From contig JBFWOB010000026.1 of the NCBI GenBank assembly GCA_050250755.1, positions 21,797 to 85,796 on the forward strand: a stretch of DNA of 64,000 bases, written 5' to 3'. A model generated the notes under the pieces. The model worked only from the letters and a program-made list of their open reading frames with translations, searched no databases and was not told where the DNA came from. A program made the translations under genes and the position numbers. Of this stretch, positions 8,059 through 17,052 are shown in pieces (the first letter of the stretch is position 1; each line of letters starts with the position of its first letter). The stretch comes from Ga0077555 sp050250755. Its GTDB lineage: Bacteria > Pseudomonadota > Alphaproteobacteria > Rhizobiales > Hyphomicrobiaceae.

Positions 8059-9153
8059 CTAGTCGAGACGATAAACCCAGTTATGCGGGTCCGGCGCGAC
8101 GCCATGCTGAATATCGACCAGCTTCTGCTTGATACGCATGGTGGTCTGACCTGGGCCACCGGCGCCCATCTTGAATTCACCTTCTGGGCTCGCGACCTTG
8201 CCGATCGGCGTCACCACAGCGGCCGTTCCGCAAGCGAACGCCTCGGTCAGCCGACCGCTAGCCGCATCCTTCTTCCACTCGTCGAACGAATACGGCTCCT
8301 CGCGGACCGTCAGCCCCTCGGATTTGACAAGTGTGAGCAGACTGTCGCGCGTGATGCCCGGCAGGATCGTGCCTCCAAGCGGCGGCGTCTGCAATGATCC
8401 GTCGTTGAAAACGAAGAACACGTTCATACCACCGAGTTCCTCGACCCAACGATGCTCCGCGGCATCGAGGAAGACCACCTGATCGCAACCGTGCTGGGAC
8501 GCCTCGGCCTGGGCGACAAGGCTAGAGGCATAGTTGCCGCCGCATTTTGCAGCGCCGGTACCACCAGGCGCAGAGCGCGTGTAGTGCTGGGACACCCAGA
8601 TCGAGACGGCAGAGGCCCCGCTCTTGAAGTAGCCGCCCACGGGCGAAAGAATAACGAGATAAAGATATTCCGACGACGGCTTCACGCCGAGGAACACCTC
8701 GTTGGCGAACATGAACGGACGGATGTAGAGCGAGCCGCCCGCGATAGTCGGAAACCAGTCCCGATCGACGCGCACGAGTTGGCGCACGGACTCGAGAAAC
8801 AATTCATCGGGAAGCTCGGGCATCGCCAACCGCTTCGCCGATTCCCTGAAGCGCCGCGCGTTGGCATCGGGACGAAACGTCGCCATCGTGCCGTCGGCGA
8901 GCTTGTAGGCCTTGAGACCTTCGAAGATCTCTTGAGCGTAGTGAAGCACGGCGGATGCCGGGTCGAGCATCAGCGGCTTGCGCGCGGTCACCTTCGCATC
9001 GTACCAGCCCTTGCCCTCGGTGTAGCGGATGACAGCCATATGATCGGTGAAAACGCGCCCGAAACCAGGATCCGAGAGCATCGTCGCGCGCTGGGCGACC
9101 GGCACTGCCTCGGTGTTTCTCTCGATCAGGAATGACTGCATGCTCTCCGCCAT
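8059..9153 (-). CDS. ilvE: Branched-chain amino acid aminotransferase
   Basis: A 364-residue fold-type IV PLP enzyme that interconverts leucine, isoleucine and valine with their 2-oxo acids. It is of the longer type II/eukaryotic-like form, with HYAQEIFEGLKAYKLADG, FRPDANARRF, and the PLP-binding lysine in GTGAAKCGGNYASS (Lys203). The GGMNVFFVF and LPGITRDSLL blocks complete the match. A GAGGAG Shine-Dalgarno sequence lies about seven bases from the ATG at 9153. The gene is divergent from a MarR-response regulator-kinase trio, an arrangement known around PetP/PetR-like regulators in related bacteria. Confidence 0.93.
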   Translation of the reverse strand: MAESMQSFLIERNTEAVPVAQRATMLSDPGFGRVFTDHMAVIRYTEGKGWYDAKVTARKPLMLDPASAVLHYAQEIFEGLKAYKLADGTMATFRPDANARRFRESAKRLAMPELPDELFLESVRQLVRVDRDWFPTIAGGSLYIRPFMFANEVFLGVKPSSEYLYLVILSPVGGYFKSGASAVSIWVSQHYTRSAPGGTGAAKCGGNYASSLVAQAEASQHGCDQVVFLDAAEHRWVEELGGMNVFFVFNDGSLQTPPLGGTILPGITRDSLLTLVKSEGLTVREEPYSFDEWKKDAASGRLTEAFACGTAAVVTPIGKVASPEGEFKMGAGGPGQTTMRIKQKLVDIQHGVAPDPHNWVYRLD

Positions 9154-9427
9154 GGCGCTTCTCCTCTCGGGCAGAATGGCGCAACCGCTAGGCGGCCGCG
9201 TTCTTGTTTCGCCGCCAGTCGAGCCGATAACAGCCGCCGACGCCGCTTTTGAGCCTTAATTCGGATGCGTTTCTTTCCGGTCCTCGACGCGAAGCAGTCG
9301 CCGCAGCAGCCTGGGTGAAGATCATCCTGGCGGGAGCGGTGGCCGACACCGAAGGTCTGTCGTGATGCGCGGCGCAACGCCTCGAAAATCCTTGCCATGG
9401 GTACCGATCACCCTCAAATATGTCAAC

Positions 9428-9997
9428 ATGGCTGACGTAAATTCGCAAGTGCGCAGATCGGGGTCTCCGCGGTCTGCCGATCCGGCTGAGCAGCGGGATT
9501 CGCGCAGCGATGACTCGCGCCTCGTCGCCATGGTGGAGCTGCTCTTTTTCGCCTATCGCGACTTCGTCGCTGGGCCCGATCAGATCCTCGCAGAACTCGG
9601 CTTTGGTCGAGCGCATCATCGCATTCTGCATTTCGTCAACCAGAACCCCGGCCTGCGCGTCGCCGATCTTTTGGGCATCCTGAAGATTACGAAGCAAAGC
9701 CTCGCGCGCGTCTTGAAGCAGCTTGTCGATGAAGGCTACATTCTGCAAGAGACAGGCTCGATCGATAGGCGCGAGCGCCGACTGCATCCGACGGACAAGG
9801 GTGCGCGACTCGCAGAGCGCCTGCTCACACTGCAAACTCGCCTCCTGGGCAATGCCCTCACCAAGGCGGGGCCCGGCAGCGAACGAGCGGCGGCGGCATT
9901 TCTCGCCGGCGTGATGGCTTGCGAAGATCATGAGCAAGCGACAACGCTGGTGCGACGCGCAATGGTGGCGGCACCGGAAGGCGATCAGGGGGTATGA
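9428..9997 (+). CDS. MarR-family transcriptional regulator (PetP-like)
   Basis: A 189-residue winged-helix protein. The DNA-binding core contains GFGRAHHRILHFVNQNPGLRVADLLGILKITKQSLARVLKQLVDEGYI followed by the wing RRERRLHPTDKG, both typical of MarR. The ATG at 9428 is preferred to one at 9362 because the extra 22 residues look unrelated. The stop codon overlaps the start of the following response regulator gene (ATGATGA), so the two are translationally coupled. A coupled MarR-OmpR pair matches the petP-petR pair first described in Rhodobacter capsulatus, where it affects cytochrome bc1 gene expression; assignment here is by family and order only. Confidence 0.85.
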   Translation: MADVNSQVRRSGSPRSADPAEQRDSRSDDSRLVAMVELLFFAYRDFVAGPDQILAELGFGRAHHRILHFVNQNPGLRVADLLGILKITKQSLARVLKQLVDEGYILQETGSIDRRERRLHPTDKGARLAERLLTLQTRLLGNALTKAGPGSERAAAAFLAGVMACEDHEQATTLVRRAMVAAPEGDQGV

Positions 9998-10713
9998 TGA
10001 GCCCAGAGCTGTCCGCTCAGAGGCGCGATCCGTTGCCTGACAACGCCGCGCACATCCTCGTCGTTGATGACGACCAGCGCATCCGTGACCTCATCGCACG
10101 CTTCCTGTTCGAGGCGGGCTATCGCGTATCGACGGCGCAGGACGCGAAAGCCGCCCGCGCCGCTATGCGTGGCCTGTCATTCGATCTCGTGATCCTCGAC
10201 GTGATGATGCCGGGCGAGACTGGCCTCTCTCTAGCGCGTGATCTGAAGACCATCTCGACGGTGCCGATCTGCATGCTTACGGCGCTTGCGGACCCTGAGC
10301 AGCGTATCGCCGGGCTCGAAGCGGGCGTGGATGATTACGTCGGCAAGCCGTTCGAGCCGCGTGAACTGCTGCTACGGATTCAGAACATCCTGAAACGCGG
10401 CAAGGCGAGCCCTGCATCTCGCGACGAGGTACGCATGGGAGACTTCGTCTTCCATATCGGCAGAGGCGAGCTGAAGCGTGGCGACGAAGTGATCAAGCTG
10501 ACGGAGCGCGAACGCGATCTGCTGCGCTTGTTCGCGGGGCGCCCCGGCTCGCCGATTGCGCGCCACGAGCTTGCCAATGACGACTCCACCGGTAGCGAAC
10601 GCGCCATCGACGTGCAGATCAATCGCCTGCGGCGGAAGATCGAGGCGGACAGCTCCAATCCTGTCTATTTGCAGACCGTGCGCGGCAAGGGCTACATCCT
10701 CTACGTCGACTGA
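9994..10713 (+). CDS. OmpR-family response regulator (PetR-like)
   Basis: A 239-residue two-domain response regulator. The receiver domain shows the acidic triad at Asp25-27, the phospho-acceptor Asp69 in VILDVMMP, Thr96 and Lys118 in GKPFEP. The C-terminal winged-helix effector domain carries LTERERDLLRLF, the recognition helix RAIDVQINRLRRKIE and the wing LQTVRGKGYIL. It overlaps marR by four bases and is followed 36 bases later by a histidine kinase, its presumed partner. PetR of Rhodobacter is the nearest named relative I can suggest. Confidence 0.92.
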   Translation: MMSPELSAQRRDPLPDNAAHILVVDDDQRIRDLIARFLFEAGYRVSTAQDAKAARAAMRGLSFDLVILDVMMPGETGLSLARDLKTISTVPICMLTALADPEQRIAGLEAGVDDYVGKPFEPRELLLRIQNILKRGKASPASRDEVRMGDFVFHIGRGELKRGDEVIKLTERERDLLRLFAGRPGSPIARHELANDDSTGSERAIDVQINRLRRKIEADSSNPVYLQTVRGKGYILYVD

Positions 10714-10749
10714 GCCCGCTCCAGAAGCGGACCCCGAGGAGACTGCCGG

Positions 10750-12186
10750 ATGGTGACTGCAAACGAAATAGCGTCGCCCGAAGCTGCTGCTTTGCCGACG
10801 GCAAGCAAGGCCAATTTCTGGTCGGCCGTACAAACTGTGCGTGGCGTCGGCCGGTCGCTCGCCGGTCGCATGAGCGGACTGCTGCCGACCGGTCTTTACG
10901 CGCGCGCTTTGCTCATCATTATCACACCGATCGTGCTGCTCGAAGGCGTCGTAGCCTTCAGCTTCATGGAGCGCCACTGGCAAGCTGTAACGGGCCGACT
11001 CTCGGAGGCGACGGCACGCGATGTCGCTGCTCTGATCGACGTTTACGAAGGTTACACGCGCACCGATAATTACGCCCGGCTGCTCGAGATGGCACGAGAG
11101 CGGCTTGGCCTGTCGATGACGCTCCTCCCACCCGGCGATTTGCCCGTGCCGCAACCGAAGCCGTTCTTTGCGCTTCTGGACCGCACGCTGTCGCGCGAGC
11201 TCGGCAAGCAGATCGATCGGCCGTTCTGGATCGACACCGTCGGCCAATCCGACCACGTAGAGATCCGTGTCAAGCACGACACGGCCGTGCTCCGCTTCGT
11301 CGCGCGACGAAGCCAGACTTATGCCTCCAACTCGCATATTTTCCTGATGTGGATGGTGGGCACCTCGGTGGTGCTGCTCACGGTCTCGATCCTGTTTCTG
11401 CGAAACCAGATCCGACCGATTCTTCGGCTCGCAGAGGCAGCGGACGCCTTCGGCAAGGGGCGGCAGGTGGCAGACGACTTCCGGCCCCGCGGCGCGCGCG
11501 AGGTTCGGCAAGCGAGCCAGGCATTCCTCGAAATGCGCGAGCGAATCACCCAGCACGTCGACCAGCGCACGACCATGCTCGCAGGCGTCAGCCACGATTT
11601 GAGAACCGTGCTCACGCGCTTGCGTCTGCAGCTTGCTTTCCTCGGTGAGGGTCCGGAAGTGTCGGCCATGCGTGGCGACCTGAAGGAAATGCAGAGCATG
11701 CTCGAGGACTACCTCGCCTTCGCCAAGGGCGACGGCGGGGAGGTCGCCACACAAACCCATCTTCGCCCACTGCTCGACGAGATTGTTTCCGAGGCGCAGC
11801 ACCTCGCTGTACCGATCACGCTGCGCATTCGCCGGCGACGGCGCGAGCTGGTCACGCCCCTGAAGCGCAACGCCATGAAGCGCGCAATCGCCAATCTCGT
11901 ATCGAACGCAGCCCGCTACGGCGACCACATCATCATTCGCGCCGCGACCGAGCGTGGTTGGCTACGGATCGAGGTGGACGACGACGGACCCGGCATCCCG
12001 GAAGAAGAACGTGAGAACGTATTCCGGCCATTCTACCGAATCGATGGCGCCCGTACGCAAGAGGAAGGCAACTCGGGCCTCGGGCTCGCCATCGCGCGCG
12101 ACATCGCCAAAAGCCACGGAGGTGACGTCACGCTCGGTGAGAGTTCAATGGGTGGCCTGCGCGCCATCATTCGCGTGCCGCTCTGA
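10750..12186 (+). CDS. Membrane sensor histidine kinase (EnvZ-like)
   Basis: A 478-residue sensor kinase with two membrane spans (about residues 53-72 and 196-217) enclosing a periplasmic sensor of about 120 residues, then a HAMP segment, the phosphoacceptor H-box VSHDLRTVLTRL (His282), and an ATPase domain with the N-box around NAARYG, the G1 box DDGPGIP and the G2 box GLGLAIA. AGGAG lies upstream of the ATG at 10750. The H-box sequence SHDLRTxLTR is the EnvZ type, fitting an OmpR-like partner encoded immediately before it. The sensed signal is unknown. Confidence 0.92.
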   Translation: MVTANEIASPEAAALPTASKANFWSAVQTVRGVGRSLAGRMSGLLPTGLYARALLIIITPIVLLEGVVAFSFMERHWQAVTGRLSEATARDVAALIDVYEGYTRTDNYARLLEMARERLGLSMTLLPPGDLPVPQPKPFFALLDRTLSRELGKQIDRPFWIDTVGQSDHVEIRVKHDTAVLRFVARRSQTYASNSHIFLMWMVGTSVVLLTVSILFLRNQIRPILRLAEAADAFGKGRQVADDFRPRGAREVRQASQAFLEMRERITQHVDQRTTMLAGVSHDLRTVLTRLRLQLAFLGEGPEVSAMRGDLKEMQSMLEDYLAFAKGDGGEVATQTHLRPLLDEIVSEAQHLAVPITLRIRRRRRELVTPLKRNAMKRAIANLVSNAARYGDHIIIRAATERGWLRIEVDDDGPGIPEEERENVFRPFYRIDGARTQEEGNSGLGLAIARDIAKSHGGDVTLGESSMGGLRAIIRVPL

Positions 12187-12194
12187 GGGTTCCG

Positions 12195-12635
12195 ATGCGC
12201 ACGTCAGAAGAGATCCGTCGCATACTCGATCTGACGCCCCATCCCGAGGGCGGATACTTCCGCGAAACCTTTCGCGACAGCCCCGAAACGAATGGTGGAC
12301 GCGCCGCCTCTACCGCGATCTATTTCCTGCTCGAAGCGGGTCAGGTCTCACGCTGGCATCGGGTCGACGCTGTCGAGGTTTGGCACTTCTACGCTGGCGA
12401 TCCGCTCGAGCTTGCCATTGCATCGACGGAAAGCGAGGCCCCTCGCCCGCTGATACTCGGCAACGACATCACGACCGGTCAAAGGCCGCAGATTGTTGTG
12501 CCCGCAGGGCACTGGCAGCGCGCAAAGTCACTCGGCCAATGGACGCTGGTTGGCTGCACCGTCGCACCAGGATTCACCTTCGACGGCTTCGAGATGGCGC
12601 CCCCGACATTCTCGCCCGGGATCAAGGGCGAATAA
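12195..12635 (+). CDS. Cupin superfamily protein (DUF985)
   Basis: A 146-residue DUF985 cupin beta-barrel. The opening LTPHPEGGYFRETFR, the metal-site-like stretch SRWHRVDAVEVWHFYAGDPLEL and the later VPAGHWQRA and GCTVAPGFTFDGFEMA are the family blocks. It starts eight bases after the kinase stop codon with its GAGGGT ribosome-binding site overlapping that stop, so it is part of the same operon. DUF985 members have no firmly assigned reaction. Confidence 0.88.
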   Translation: MRTSEEIRRILDLTPHPEGGYFRETFRDSPETNGGRAASTAIYFLLEAGQVSRWHRVDAVEVWHFYAGDPLELAIASTESEAPRPLILGNDITTGQRPQIVVPAGHWQRAKSLGQWTLVGCTVAPGFTFDGFEMAPPTFSPGIKGE

Positions 12636-12857
12636 GCTCGACTCCTCTATTGGGGCAACGTCGAGACTGGCTCGCCCGCTTCCGGCGACTTTCACCGTGC
12701 AAGGACTTTTCCCGCTTCATCCACTGATCCGCAAGTAGTCGGGGAAAGCCGCTGGTCCGCCGCTGCCGCGCCTTGCTGCCAGGAAGCGACTCAGCGATTG
12801 CTGCCCGGGTCGCGCGAATCACGCGACCTGTTGGGGGCATTTCGGGGGCAGTATCAG

Positions 12858-14693
12858 ATGAGGCGCGAACATTCCGGTCCGTTCTTGAGCGCGGTCTTCG
12901 TCGACTACGACAACATCTACCTGTCGCTCCGCCGGAAGAGCGAGGAAGCGGCCAAGCGCTTCGCCAAGGACGCCATCGGTTGGCTTCGGCAGATTGAGAG
13001 CGGCGCGCTGATCACGCCCACCAACGCCCTATCTCCGAATGTGCCACGCCGCATCGTAATGAACCGGTGCTATGGGAACCCCGTCCCGCGGCGGAATACA
13101 TCCGACAATTCGACCGACATGAGCTCGTTTCCGTTCGTGCGCCATCATTTCCTGCGCGCTGGTTTCGAAGTCGTGGACTGCCCCCCACTCACGGCGCAGC
13201 TCAAGAACTCGTCTGACATCCGCATGGTGATGGATCTCCGGGATTACCTTTCCCACGAGACCCATTTCGACGAGTTCATCATTCTGTCCGGTGACGCCGA
13301 CTTCACGCCGGTGCTGCACCGCCTGCGCGCACACGCACGGCGTACGGTCATCTACGCGACCGAGTACACCGCCGCGCCCTACACCGCGATCAGCGACGGA
13401 GAGGTACGCGAGACCGATCTGATCGAGCTTCTGACCCGCGGCCGGGGCGCGCTTGAGGATAACTTCGCGGAAACCTCATTGCCGCCCGCGCCGCAGGTCG
13501 AGGCGACCCGCAGGGCAATCATCGAGGAAGTTGTAGCCGCGGTTCGCGCTTCCAATGCACCCGTCCCGCTTGAGGTGCTTGCCGACCGTGCCGTGCGCAA
13601 CGTCGGCCACGACCGCACCATTGGCACGAGTTGGGGCGGCGCAGGCGGCTTCCGTGAGCTTCTGTTGCAAGGTCTTCCGCAAGGCATGCGCCTGTCGGGT
13701 GAGCCGCCGTACGTCGTGATCGACATCCAACGGCACGTCGCCCAGCCGGCATCCAGCGCTCCCCGTCTCGAAAGCCGCCCAATCCCTTCGAGCCTCGATC
13801 TTGGAGAGTCAGCGTCTCGCACCGAAAGGATGCCACCGCCGACACGTGAAGACATGGCGGAGCAGCGCTCGATTGGCGGGCTGGGCGGAATCCGACCGAG
13901 CGAAGCGATGTCCCAACGGCCCGCACCAGCTCCCGCTCCGACCCAGGGCGGGACACTGGTCGTGCGGCGCCCCATTCAGGATGGCCCGCAGACGGCGCCC
14001 CCTGCCACAGCTGCTTTGAAGTCCGAGCACCATCAGCAGCATCAGCCTCAATCTGCACAGCAATCGGCACCGCCTCCGCAACCTGCCACGAGCATCCAGC
14101 AGTCGATCGCGCGTATTCACGAGGCCTGCAAAGCGCCGCCGCTTGCTCCGCCCGAGTATCGCGTGCTGTTCGAAACTGTTGCGCAGGAGATCAACGAAAA
14201 GGGTCTCATCGGCGCTCAGACGATCCAGAACATTACCAAGCGCGCCCAGGATCGCGGCATCGACGTGCGGCGCGACGACGTCCGTTTCGTGCTCGAGGTC
14301 GTGAGCGAGGCCGATCCTTGGTTTGAACAAGGCGCGTCCGCAAACTTGTTCGCCGGCCGGTTCCGCAACTTCGTCGTGGCACGATGCCGGTCACAAGGCT
14401 TGACGCTCTCGGCGGACGAGCTTGATCTCGTCGAGGCTTGGTTTGCCGGCAGCGGCGTGCCAACCGCTGCGGTGCGACAGCCACCAGCGCAGGCGCCACA
14501 GCACTTCTCGCCAACACCACCGCCGCGTCCGACCGCGCCGCCACCCGAGGCCGCTTATTGGTCTGGCATAGAGGAAAGCCGCCAACAGACGCCGGACACG
14601 CGCGGACTGGGCCAGCAGCAGGCCGGCACCGAGACCAGCGAAATCCACTCGGACGACTTTCCGCGCATCGTCAGGACGCGGCTCCGGAGCTGA
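12858..14693 (+). CDS. NYN (PIN-like nuclease fold) protein with probable OST-HTH/LOTUS domain
   Basis: A 611-residue multi-domain protein. Residues 10-195 form a NYN domain of the LabA/DUF88 group: FVDYDNIYLSL supplies the first acidic residues, RMVMDLRDYL and ILSGDADFTPVL (Asp146, Asp148) the rest of the metal-binding acidic site. Residues about 215-290 (helix-rich, ending LSGEPPYVVIDI) look like an OST-HTH/LOTUS RNA-binding domain. A proline/glutamine-rich linker (about 300-430) leads to a second helical, winged-helix-like module at about 440-545 and a disordered tail. NYN plus LOTUS suggests an RNA-directed nuclease. The ATG at 12858 is used rather than 12798 because conservation begins just after it. 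A strong terminator follows. Confidence 0.8.
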   Translation: MRREHSGPFLSAVFVDYDNIYLSLRRKSEEAAKRFAKDAIGWLRQIESGALITPTNALSPNVPRRIVMNRCYGNPVPRRNTSDNSTDMSSFPFVRHHFLRAGFEVVDCPPLTAQLKNSSDIRMVMDLRDYLSHETHFDEFIILSGDADFTPVLHRLRAHARRTVIYATEYTAAPYTAISDGEVRETDLIELLTRGRGALEDNFAETSLPPAPQVEATRRAIIEEVVAAVRASNAPVPLEVLADRAVRNVGHDRTIGTSWGGAGGFRELLLQGLPQGMRLSGEPPYVVIDIQRHVAQPASSAPRLESRPIPSSLDLGESASRTERMPPPTREDMAEQRSIGGLGGIRPSEAMSQRPAPAPAPTQGGTLVVRRPIQDGPQTAPPATAALKSEHHQQHQPQSAQQSAPPPQPATSIQQSIARIHEACKAPPLAPPEYRVLFETVAQEINEKGLIGAQTIQNITKRAQDRGIDVRRDDVRFVLEVVSEADPWFEQGASANLFAGRFRNFVVARCRSQGLTLSADELDLVEAWFAGSGVPTAAVRQPPAQAPQHFSPTPPPRPTAPPPEAAYWSGIEESRQQTPDTRGLGQQQAGTETSEIHSDDFPRIVRTRLRS

Positions 14694-14715
14694 GGCTTTC
14701 GGTATTCGGACACGT

Positions 14716-14756
14716 AAAGGCCCCCGGCTACTAGTTAGCCGGGGGCCTTTTATTGC
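14716..14756 (+). terminator. Intrinsic terminator
   Basis: A perfect 15-bp stem (arms 14716-14730 and 14736-14750) with a 5-base loop, followed by TTTTATT on the plus strand. It terminates the NYN gene and, being symmetrical and placed 10 bases from the convergent stop at 14760, probably serves the minus-strand gene as well. Confidence 0.9.
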
Positions 14757-14759
14757 TCA

Positions 14760-15332
14760 TCAGTGCTTGTGATCGACTTCTGGCAACTGGCTCAACCGAT
14801 CGACATAGGCGATGCCCATAGCCGACAAGATGAAGATCACGTGGATAATAGTTTGCCACATGATTCCGGCCTCTGTGAATTTGGAGCCCGGTTGGCCGAG
14901 GTTGCCAGCCTCGATGAACGTCTTCAGCAGATGGATCGAGGAAATCCCCACAATGGCCATCGCCAGCTTGATCTTGAGGACATTCGCGTTGACGTGCCCC
15001 AGCCACTCCGGTTGATCGGGATGTCCTTCCAGGCGTAAGCGCGACACAAATGTCTCGTAGCCGCCGACGATCACCATCACGAGCAGGTTCGAGATCATCA
15101 CAACGTCAATCAGGGCCAGGACGATCAACATGATCTCCTGCTCACTGAACGTCGTGGCATGGCTAACCAGGTGCCATAGCTCTTTCATAAAAAGGACGAC
15201 GTAGACGCACTGCGACAGGATCAGCCCCAGATAGAGCGGCACCTGAAGCCAGCGAGATCCGAAAATAAGGGATGCCAGCAAGCGCAAATGCGCCCGATCG
15301 GCGGATGTGGTACCCGATTGAGGTCTTCTCAT
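14760..15332 (-). CDS. YqhA/UPF0114-family membrane protein
   Basis: A 190-residue inner-membrane protein with three to four hydrophobic segments. It shows the family blocks LIFGSRWLQVPLYLGLI near the N-terminus, IDVVMISNLLVMVIVGGYETFVSRL in the middle and LKIKLAMAIVGISSIHLLKTFI later. Members (E. coli YqhA, TIGR00645) have no established function. It ends on a terminator shared with the convergent NYN gene. The start at 15332 has a purine-rich AGGGGAG that is unusually close to the ATG. Confidence 0.88.
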   Translation of the reverse strand: MRRPQSGTTSADRAHLRLLASLIFGSRWLQVPLYLGLILSQCVYVVLFMKELWHLVSHATTFSEQEIMLIVLALIDVVMISNLLVMVIVGGYETFVSRLRLEGHPDQPEWLGHVNANVLKIKLAMAIVGISSIHLLKTFIEAGNLGQPGSKFTEAGIMWQTIIHVIFILSAMGIAYVDRLSQLPEVDHKH

Positions 15333-15441
15333 GCTCCCCTGGGGATAAATGCTGGCGTGGGCGCATCAGAATTGCGCCCGACGAAAATGGGATCGTCGGC
15401 GATAGAGTCAATAACTCCACCCCAAAAAACGCCGTCTGCCC

Positions 15442-16941
15442 TCAAATCTTCTGGTTATAGGCACCGACCTCGGGGCACTGCGCAAGACGTGCGTCGATAT
15501 CAGCGAAGATCGCCCGCATGTTCGCTTCGGAAACCGGACTCTCGACCACAACGACCAGCTCCGGCTTGTTCGACGATGCGCGGACAAGCCCCCATGTTCC
15601 ATCGGACAGCGTCACGCGGACACCGTTGACAGTCACCAAATCGCGGATGGCTTGCCCCGCGATCTTCTCGTTTTTGGCCTGCGCCTCTTTGTATTGGGCC
15701 ACGATGCGCTCGACCACGCCGTACTTCTTCTCATCATCGCAATGAGGCGACATGGTTGGCGACTGCCATGTCTTGGGCAGATCGCGAACGAGATCCGCCA
15801 TGCTCTTGCCAGCGGCCCGGTCGAGCATATCGCAGACGGCGAGTGCTGCGACCAGCCCATCGTCGTAACCGCGTCCCAATGGCGGCTGGAAGAAGAAGTG
15901 CCCTGACTTTTCAAAGCCAACGAGCGCCTTTTGCTCGAAGGTATAGCGCTTCATGTAGGAATGACCCGTCTTCCAGTAGAGCGCCTTGGCACCGTGCTCA
16001 ATGAGCACCGGGTCGGTCACGAAGAGACCTGTCGATTTGACATCTGCAACGAACACCGAATTGGGATGCAGGGCCGAGATGTCGCGCGCCAGCATAACGC
16101 CGACCTTGTCGGCAAAGATCTCATTCCCTTCGTTATCGACCACGCCGCAGCGATCACCATCACCGTCGAAACCAAGGCCCACGTCGGCTTTATTCTCGAT
16201 AACCGCCGCCGCGATCGCGTGCAGCATCTCCATGTCTTCAGGATTCGGATTGTATCGCGGGAAGGAATAATCGAGGTCGCAATCGAGGCGGACAACCTCA
16301 CAACCGATGGCCTCGAGCACCTGCGGCGCAAAAGCCCCGGCCGTACCGTTGCCGCATGCCGCAACCACCTTGAGACGACGCTTCAACTTCGGACGGCTTG
16401 AAAGGTCAGCGATATAGCGCTCGGGCAGATCCGGCACGTAGATGTAGCGACCAGCGCCCGACACATCGAAAGTGCCGGAAAGCACGATCTCCTTGAGCTC
16501 CAACATATCATCCGGCCCAAAGGTCAACGGCCGCGCCAGCCCCATCTTGATGCCGGTCCAACCGTTGTCATTGTGGCTGGCCGTCACCATGGCGACGCAC
16601 GGGACGTCGAGTTGGAATTGGGCAAAGTACGCCATCGGCGATAGTGCCAGTCCGATGTCGTGCACCTCGGCGCCGCCCGCAAGCAACCCCGTCATCAGGG
16701 CTTGTTTTACGCTCGCGGAATAGGAACGGAAATCGTGCCCCACCACGAAACGCGGCGGCACGCCCCGTCGTTTGACCACCGTCGCCAACCCCATGCCGAT
16801 GGCATTGAGGCCCATGAGGTTGATTTCTCCCGGGAACAGCCAGCGCGCGTCGTATTCACGAAATCCGGTCGGCTTCACGAGCGGCAGGCGCTCAAACTCG
16901 GCAGTGTTGGGCTTAAGATCGGCGCGGGGCTTGGGAAGCAT
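15442..16941 (-). CDS. Phosphomannomutase/phosphoglucomutase
   Basis: A 499-residue alpha-D-phosphohexomutase that interconverts hexose 1- and 6-phosphates for sugar-nucleotide and exopolysaccharide synthesis. The four domains are recognisable: the catalytic phosphoserine loop in TASHNDNGWTGIK, the Mg-binding loop FDGDGDRCG, the sugar-binding FEKSGHFFF and the phosphate-binding C-terminal RASSNKPELV. ATG 16941 starts MLPKPRADL; the open frame extends further to 17034, but that extension is Arg-rich and lacks family similarity. The enzyme resembles AlgC/ManB-type proteins of alphaproteobacteria, which act on both mannose and glucose phosphates; specificity cannot be decided from sequence. Confidence 0.9.
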   Translation of the reverse strand: MLPKPRADLKPNTAEFERLPLVKPTGFREYDARWLFPGEINLMGLNAIGMGLATVVKRRGVPPRFVVGHDFRSYSASVKQALMTGLLAGGAEVHDIGLALSPMAYFAQFQLDVPCVAMVTASHNDNGWTGIKMGLARPLTFGPDDMLELKEIVLSGTFDVSGAGRYIYVPDLPERYIADLSSRPKLKRRLKVVAACGNGTAGAFAPQVLEAIGCEVVRLDCDLDYSFPRYNPNPEDMEMLHAIAAAVIENKADVGLGFDGDGDRCGVVDNEGNEIFADKVGVMLARDISALHPNSVFVADVKSTGLFVTDPVLIEHGAKALYWKTGHSYMKRYTFEQKALVGFEKSGHFFFQPPLGRGYDDGLVAALAVCDMLDRAAGKSMADLVRDLPKTWQSPTMSPHCDDEKKYGVVERIVAQYKEAQAKNEKIAGQAIRDLVTVNGVRVTLSDGTWGLVRASSNKPELVVVVESPVSEANMRAIFADIDARLAQCPEVGAYNQKI

Positions 16942-17052
16942 CAGGTTCCTCGTCGGTCGACGCGAGCGGCGGGCGACCCCAAGCGCGAATGAACGCTGGG
17001 CCAAAACCCGTCGCCTAACACGGATTTGCGGCAAGATCGATATTGGTCTTTG

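Noticed and set aside
10372..11928. 518-codon open frame on the minus strand opposite the response regulator and kinase
   Set aside because: It lies entirely over two well-supported genes, has no family resemblance and reflects GC-rich codon bias producing long antisense frames.
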